Shown: piece by piece, positions 60,480-64,000 of the stretch
How the letters are laid out: each line of letters opens with the position of its first letter
How positions within the stretch are numbered: the first letter of the stretch is position 1
NCBI GenBank assembly: GCA_900767135.1
Contig: CAAFYU010000067.1
Span: 25,752 to 89,751, forward strand
Source of the DNA: Candidatus Gastranaerophilales bacterium
Lineage (GTDB): Bacteria; Cyanobacteriota; Vampirovibrionia; Gastranaerophilales; Gastranaerophilaceae
Length of the DNA: 64,000 nt
Reading direction: 5' to 3'
Translations under genes and position numbers: made by a program
The notes under the pieces: generated by a model
Told to the model about the DNA's origin: nothing
Seen by the model: only the letters and a program-made list of their open reading frames with translations
Database searches by the model: none

Positions 60480-61871
60480 ATGAGTCACAAAAAACTAAAA
60501 TGGACTATGTTTGTAATTACGGCGGTTGGAAACTTTATCGCCATGCTTGATTCAACAACGGTTAATTTAGCTCTTTATCCGATGGCTCGTGATTTGCACG
60601 TTACAATGGGTGAAATCCAGTGGGTAATGATTGCTTACATGCTCATTTTGACTGTGTTTTTACCATTTTTTGGAAAATTAGGTGATATTTTTCCTAAAAA
60701 CAAACTTTACGCATTCGGTTTTTTCTTGTTTGGACTTGGAGCATTTTTAAACACAACAGCTTCATCTTTTCCTCTTTTGCTTGCATTTAGATGTCTTGAA
60801 GCACTTGGGGCTTCTATTATGCTTTCTAATGCACAGGCAATTATTGCCTCAATTTTCAAAAATGAACGTCGAGGCAAAGCTCTTGGATTGAATGGCTGTA
60901 TTGTCGCAATTGGCGGAATGAGCGGACCTGCACTGGGTGGAATTTTGATTAATTATTTTGGCTGGCATGCGATTTTTGTCCCTTGCATAATTGTTGCGAT
61001 ATTTGGTGTGATTTATGCGTATAGAATGCTTCCGAGGAGCGTTAAGACAAATATTAAAAACTTCAAATTTGATTATCGAGGATTTATATATTTTACAGTC
61101 AGTTTGTTTGCGTTACTGCTTGCAATATCAGAAGGTCATACTTGGGGGTGGAATTCTCTCAGAATAATTATTCTCGGGGTGTTGACGCTTGTGTTTGGTG
61201 CTCTTTTTTATATCCGAGATCACAAAATCAGTTATCCTTTGATAAATTTTTCAATGTTTAAGATCAGACCTTTCACATTTGGGAACCTTGCTGTTATGAC
61301 TTCATATATGGCGATGTACACAAACAGTATTTTACTTCCGTTTTTCTTGCAAGAAATTTTAAAATATAATGCTCTTGTAACAGGTTTGTTAATATTACCA
61401 TACTCGTTAACTCTCGCAATTACGGCTCCAATTGCCGGCAGATTGTCCGGAAAATATGGAAGTAGGCTTTTGACAGTTGCTGGGCCTGCGACATATTGTG
61501 TTGCACTTTTGATGTTTACCTTGTTTGACAAACACGCAGCGATGTGGCAAATCGTTTTTGCATCAGGTGTTATGGGAATTGGTAACGGACTTTTCCAATC
61601 TCCGTCTAACAATGCAATTATGACAAGTGTAAAACGTAGTGAACTCGGGCTCGCATCAGGAATTTTAGCATTGGCTCGAAATCTTGGTAATATCTTAGGG
61701 GTTGCAGTAACGATTACATTATTTGAAACATTCAGACATTTGTTTGTTGAGCATGGGCAAGTTTACGAAAACGCTTTCTTGAATTCATACAGAACTACAA
61801 TGTGCTTTGGAATTTTCTTCGGTTTAACCTGTTTAACATTCGCTTTTGTCGCATATAGAGAGAAAGTTTAA
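60480..61871 (+). CDS. MFS multidrug exporter, DHA2 (EmrB/QacA) type
   Basis: 463 residues, about 14 transmembrane helices. LDSTTVNLALYPMARDL near residue 24 is the family helix 1 motif (LDxTVVNVALP-like), QWVMIAYMLILTVFLPFFGKLGD gives motif A, and GLNGCIVAIGGMSGPALGGIL is motif C of drug:H+ antiporters. It likely exports drugs or metabolites. There is no SD before the ATG; the mRNA may be leaderless. Confidence 0.9.
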   Translation: MSHKKLKWTMFVITAVGNFIAMLDSTTVNLALYPMARDLHVTMGEIQWVMIAYMLILTVFLPFFGKLGDIFPKNKLYAFGFFLFGLGAFLNTTASSFPLLLAFRCLEALGASIMLSNAQAIIASIFKNERRGKALGLNGCIVAIGGMSGPALGGILINYFGWHAIFVPCIIVAIFGVIYAYRMLPRSVKTNIKNFKFDYRGFIYFTVSLFALLLAISEGHTWGWNSLRIIILGVLTLVFGALFYIRDHKISYPLINFSMFKIRPFTFGNLAVMTSYMAMYTNSILLPFFLQEILKYNALVTGLLILPYSLTLAITAPIAGRLSGKYGSRLLTVAGPATYCVALLMFTLFDKHAAMWQIVFASGVMGIGNGLFQSPSNNAIMTSVKRSELGLASGILALARNLGNILGVAVTITLFETFRHLFVEHGQVYENAFLNSYRTTMCFGIFFGLTCLTFAFVAYREKV

Positions 61872-61907
61872 TTATTAAACTAAATCATAAACAACTTTTT
61901 GATACGA

Positions 61908-61945
61908 ACTTATTCACTTATTATCTTATTCACCTATTCACTTTT
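61908..61945. repeat. Solo octamer array (CACTTATT type)
   Basis: Octamers such as ACTTATTC, ACTTATTA, TCTTATTC, ACCTATTC, matching the right arm of the 17302 element in period and content. No partner arm or core nearby, so it looks like a half element. It lies 15 bp before the typA -35. Confidence 0.6.
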
Positions 61946-61960
61946 TTACAAAATCTTAAC

Positions 61961-61989
61961 TTGAAAAATTGTTATTAGTGATATAAAAT
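61961..61989 (+). promoter_or_regulatory. typA promoter
   Basis: TTGAAA, 17-nt spacer, TAAAAT (61984-61989). SD AGGGAAAT precedes the ATG at 62041. Confidence 0.65.
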
Positions 61990-62040
61990 ACAAGTGTAAA
62001 TTTTACACTAATGTTACTCAAATATAGATAGTAGGGAAAT

Positions 62041-63840
62041 ATGACAACACATAACGAAAATATTAGAAATATTGCGATTATCGCACACGTTGACCATGGT
62101 AAAACAACTCTTGTTGATTGCTTGTTGAAACAAGCAGGAGCTTTCCGTTCAAATCAACAAGTTCAAGAAAGAGTTCTTGATAGCAACGATTTGGAAAGAG
62201 AACGTGGTATTACAATTCTTTCTAAAAACATTTCAATTAACTACAAAGATACAAAAATTAACGTAATCGACACACCTGGTCACGCTGACTTTGGTGGTGA
62301 AGTTGAACGTGTTTTGGGTATGGTAGACGGTGCTCTTCTAATTGTAGATGCGGCAGAAGGACCTATGCCTCAAACAAGATTTGTACTTTCAAAAGCTTTG
62401 GAACTAGGTTTGAGAATAATTGTTGTAATCAACAAAATTGACAAACCGGCAGCGGAACCTTTGACAGCTTTGGATAAGGTTTTCGATTTGTTCACTGAAT
62501 TGACAGATAGAGAAGATTTAATCGACTTCCCTTATATCTTTGCAAGCAGCTTGAACGGCTTTGCTATCAAAGATTTGGACGATGAAAGAAAAGATATGGT
62601 TCCTCTTTTGGATAGTATTTTGGAAAACATTAAACCGCCAAAAGGAGATGCAGACAAACCATTTCAATTTCGTGCTACAACACTTGATTACAACGAATAT
62701 GTTGGTAGAATTGTTATCGGACGTATTGAAAACGGTAAGGTTAAGTCTCAAGAACAAGTTTGCGTAGTTCACGCAGATGGCAGTCAAGAAAAAGGCAAAA
62801 TTACAAAACTTTTCGGTTTCCACGACTTAGGACGTACTGAAATTGAAGAAGCTTTTGCAGGTGATATCGTTGGTATTGCTGGTTTTGGAGATATTCAAAT
62901 CGGTGAAAGTATTTGTTCATTGGCAGATCCACAACCATTGCCTTTGATTAAGGTTGACGAACCTACTTTGCAGATGAATTTCTCTGTAAATGACAGTCCA
63001 TTTGCAGGTACAGAAGGTAAATTTGTAACTTCTCGTCAATTGAGAAAAAGACTTTACGACGAACTTGAAAAGAACGTAAGTTTAAGAGTTGAAGATACTG
63101 ATTCAACTGATGTTTTCAGAGTTTCAGGCAGAGGCGAACTTCACTTAGGTATTTTGATTGAAACAATGCGTCGTGAAGGTTACGAATTCCAAGTTTCTAA
63201 ACCGGAAGTTATTTATAAAAATATCGACGGAGTCCACTGTGAACCTTATGAAAACTTGATTGTTGATGTTCCGGAAGGCTATGCTGGAAGCTGTATTGAC
63301 AGGCTTGCTGGTAGAAAAGCTGAAATGCAAGAAATGAACAATGCAAAAGGCAGAACTACAATGACATTCCATATTCCGGCTCGTGGTTTGATCGGTTTCA
63401 GAAGCGAATTTATCAGAATGACTCGTGGTGAAGGTATTATGTACCACACTTATTTGGAATACAGACCTTTTGCCGGTGATATTCCTCGTCAAAGAAACGG
63501 TTCAATTATTGCACACGAACAAGGAGAAGCAATTCCTTATGCATTGGCACAATACGAAGATCGTGGCGTGTTCTTTGTAACTCCAAAAACTAAGGTTTAT
63601 CGAGGAATGATTATCGGTGAGTGTAACAAACCGCAAGATATTGTAGTTAATATTTGTAAGACAAAGAAATTGACTAATATGCGTAGTGCAACAGCTGATG
63701 TAATGGTTACATTGCAAGCTCATAAAGAAATGTCTTTGGAAGAATGTATGGAATACATCGGAGATGATGAATTGGTTGAAATCACACCAGAAAATGTAAG
63801 AATTAGAAAAGCTGATTTAACAAGAAAAATCTATAACTAG
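62041..63840 (+). CDS. typA: Ribosome-associated GTPase TypA/BipA
   Basis: 599 residues, standard length. G1 AHVDHGKTTLVD (about 14-25), G2 ERGITI, G3 DTPGHADFGGEV, G4 NKIDKPAA. A beta-barrel domain II and the family-specific C-terminal domain follow with the SGRGELHLGILIETMRREGYE segment and RGLIGFRSEF. It binds the ribosome and aids 50S assembly under stress. It is transcribed alone from its own promoter and ends in a strong terminator. Confidence 0.97.
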   Translation: MTTHNENIRNIAIIAHVDHGKTTLVDCLLKQAGAFRSNQQVQERVLDSNDLERERGITILSKNISINYKDTKINVIDTPGHADFGGEVERVLGMVDGALLIVDAAEGPMPQTRFVLSKALELGLRIIVVINKIDKPAAEPLTALDKVFDLFTELTDREDLIDFPYIFASSLNGFAIKDLDDERKDMVPLLDSILENIKPPKGDADKPFQFRATTLDYNEYVGRIVIGRIENGKVKSQEQVCVVHADGSQEKGKITKLFGFHDLGRTEIEEAFAGDIVGIAGFGDIQIGESICSLADPQPLPLIKVDEPTLQMNFSVNDSPFAGTEGKFVTSRQLRKRLYDELEKNVSLRVEDTDSTDVFRVSGRGELHLGILIETMRREGYEFQVSKPEVIYKNIDGVHCEPYENLIVDVPEGYAGSCIDRLAGRKAEMQEMNNAKGRTTMTFHIPARGLIGFRSEFIRMTRGEGIMYHTYLEYRPFAGDIPRQRNGSIIAHEQGEAIPYALAQYEDRGVFFVTPKTKVYRGMIIGECNKPQDIVVNICKTKKLTNMRSATADVMVTLQAHKEMSLEECMEYIGDDELVEITPENVRIRKADLTRKIYN

Positions 63841-63866
63841 TTTATAGACTGCTAATTTGATAAATA

Positions 63867-63902
63867 AAAACGTCCTTATTTTGTAAGGACGTTTTGTTTT
63901 GT
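63867..63902 (+). terminator. typA terminator
   Basis: Stem AAAACGTCCTTA / TAAGGACGTTTT with a 5-nt loop, then TGTTTTGT. Confidence 0.9.
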
Positions 63903-63920
63903 AAAAAAAAAGACATAGGG

Positions 63921-63949
63921 TTGAAATTCGCTTGAAAATCTGCTAAAAT
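63921..63949 (+). promoter_or_regulatory. Promoter of the gene at the window end
   Basis: TTGAAA (63921-63926), 17-nt spacer, TAAAAT (63944-63949). A GAGAGGAG SD precedes the ATG at 63983. Confidence 0.6.
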
Positions 63950-63982
63950 GAATGTATGTCTATGAAAAAGAGAGGAGAATTT

Positions 63983-64000
63983 ATGAGAAATTTATTTAGA
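63983..64000 (+). CDS. Start of an unidentified gene (six codons, truncated by the window)
   Basis: ATG at 63983 with the SD AGGAG 7 nt upstream; the product begins Met-Arg-Asn-Leu-Phe-Arg and continues past the window. The short basic/hydrophobic opening cannot be assigned. Confidence 0.6.

Overview
The window is an AT-rich (by eye about one third G+C), densely coded bacterial chromosome segment using the standard code. The gene set suggests a non-photosynthetic relative of cyanobacteria, most likely a gut Melainabacteria/Vampirovibrionia (Gastranaerophilales-type) organism. Pointers are a DUF3326 protein (a family I know from cyanobacteria and plants), an AMIN-domain AmiC-type amidase, pyruvate formate-lyase fermentation, and many lineage-specific proteins with no recognisable family. 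The taxonomic call is an inference. I see no photosynthesis genes, prophage, CRISPR array, transposase or integrase.

Layout. 1-8.7 kb (+): 3' end of agmatinase, ligA, an envelope pair (small membrane protein and SIMPL protein), the first member of a new glycine-rich paralog family, a uridine kinase-like gene, a secreted protein, trxB and a small protein. 8.7-17.2 kb (-): one long gene string, from its 5' end a sigma-70 family factor, gcvPB, a 2-hydroxyacyl-CoA dehydratase-type protein, a membrane protein, miaA and a giant AsmA-like protein. 17.3-26 kb: UspA, two sugar ABC permeases (the second carrying repeat DNA in its coding sequence), paralog B, a P-loop NMP kinase, glyQ and two tandem APC permeases. 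26-33.9 kb: purA, a NAGPA-type cell-wall protein with a folded leader, paralog C, prfB with its programmed frameshift, a large unknown protein and tcdA. 34-42 kb: serS, tRNA-Thr with a duplicated flank, mnmA, pflA, a pyruvate formate-lyase split into two genes, a PRTase-like protein and tRNA-Arg. 42-54.7 kb: a LuxR-type mini-regulator, amiC, murI, a poly-C-tract protein, DUF3326, a coiled-coil protein, pdxJ, murT, pilC and deoB. 54.9-64 kb: pyrF, a Cys-rich Spy/CnrX-like protein with ECF sigma and anti-sigma, a tandem pair of unknown paralogs, an AMIN-like membrane protein, a Gly/Ser/Cys-rich protein, a GIY-YIG protein, an MFS exporter, typA and the first six codons of another gene.

The most interesting signals are: (1) a shared promoter-like signature (GCAATT or GAAATT, about 17 nt, TTTATATA) upstream of lineage-specific genes, including all three members of the new paralog family; (2) hairpin repeat elements with a conserved core but arms built from different 7- or 8-mer tandem words; (3) the split pyruvate formate-lyase; (4) a ten-base poly-C tract in a gene for an EF-hand, repeat and Pro-rich protein, suggesting phase variation; (5) an ECF sigma, anti-sigma and Cys-rich LTxxQ module; and (6) several promoters so close to the ATG that the mRNAs would be leaderless.

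Housekeeping functions are scattered rather than grouped by pathway. Cell-wall genes (amiC, murI, murT, the NAGPA-domain protein) and anaerobic metabolism (pfl, gcvPB, the dehydratase-type protein) fit a fermentative, diderm-like organism with peptidoglycan and type IV pilus-like machinery.
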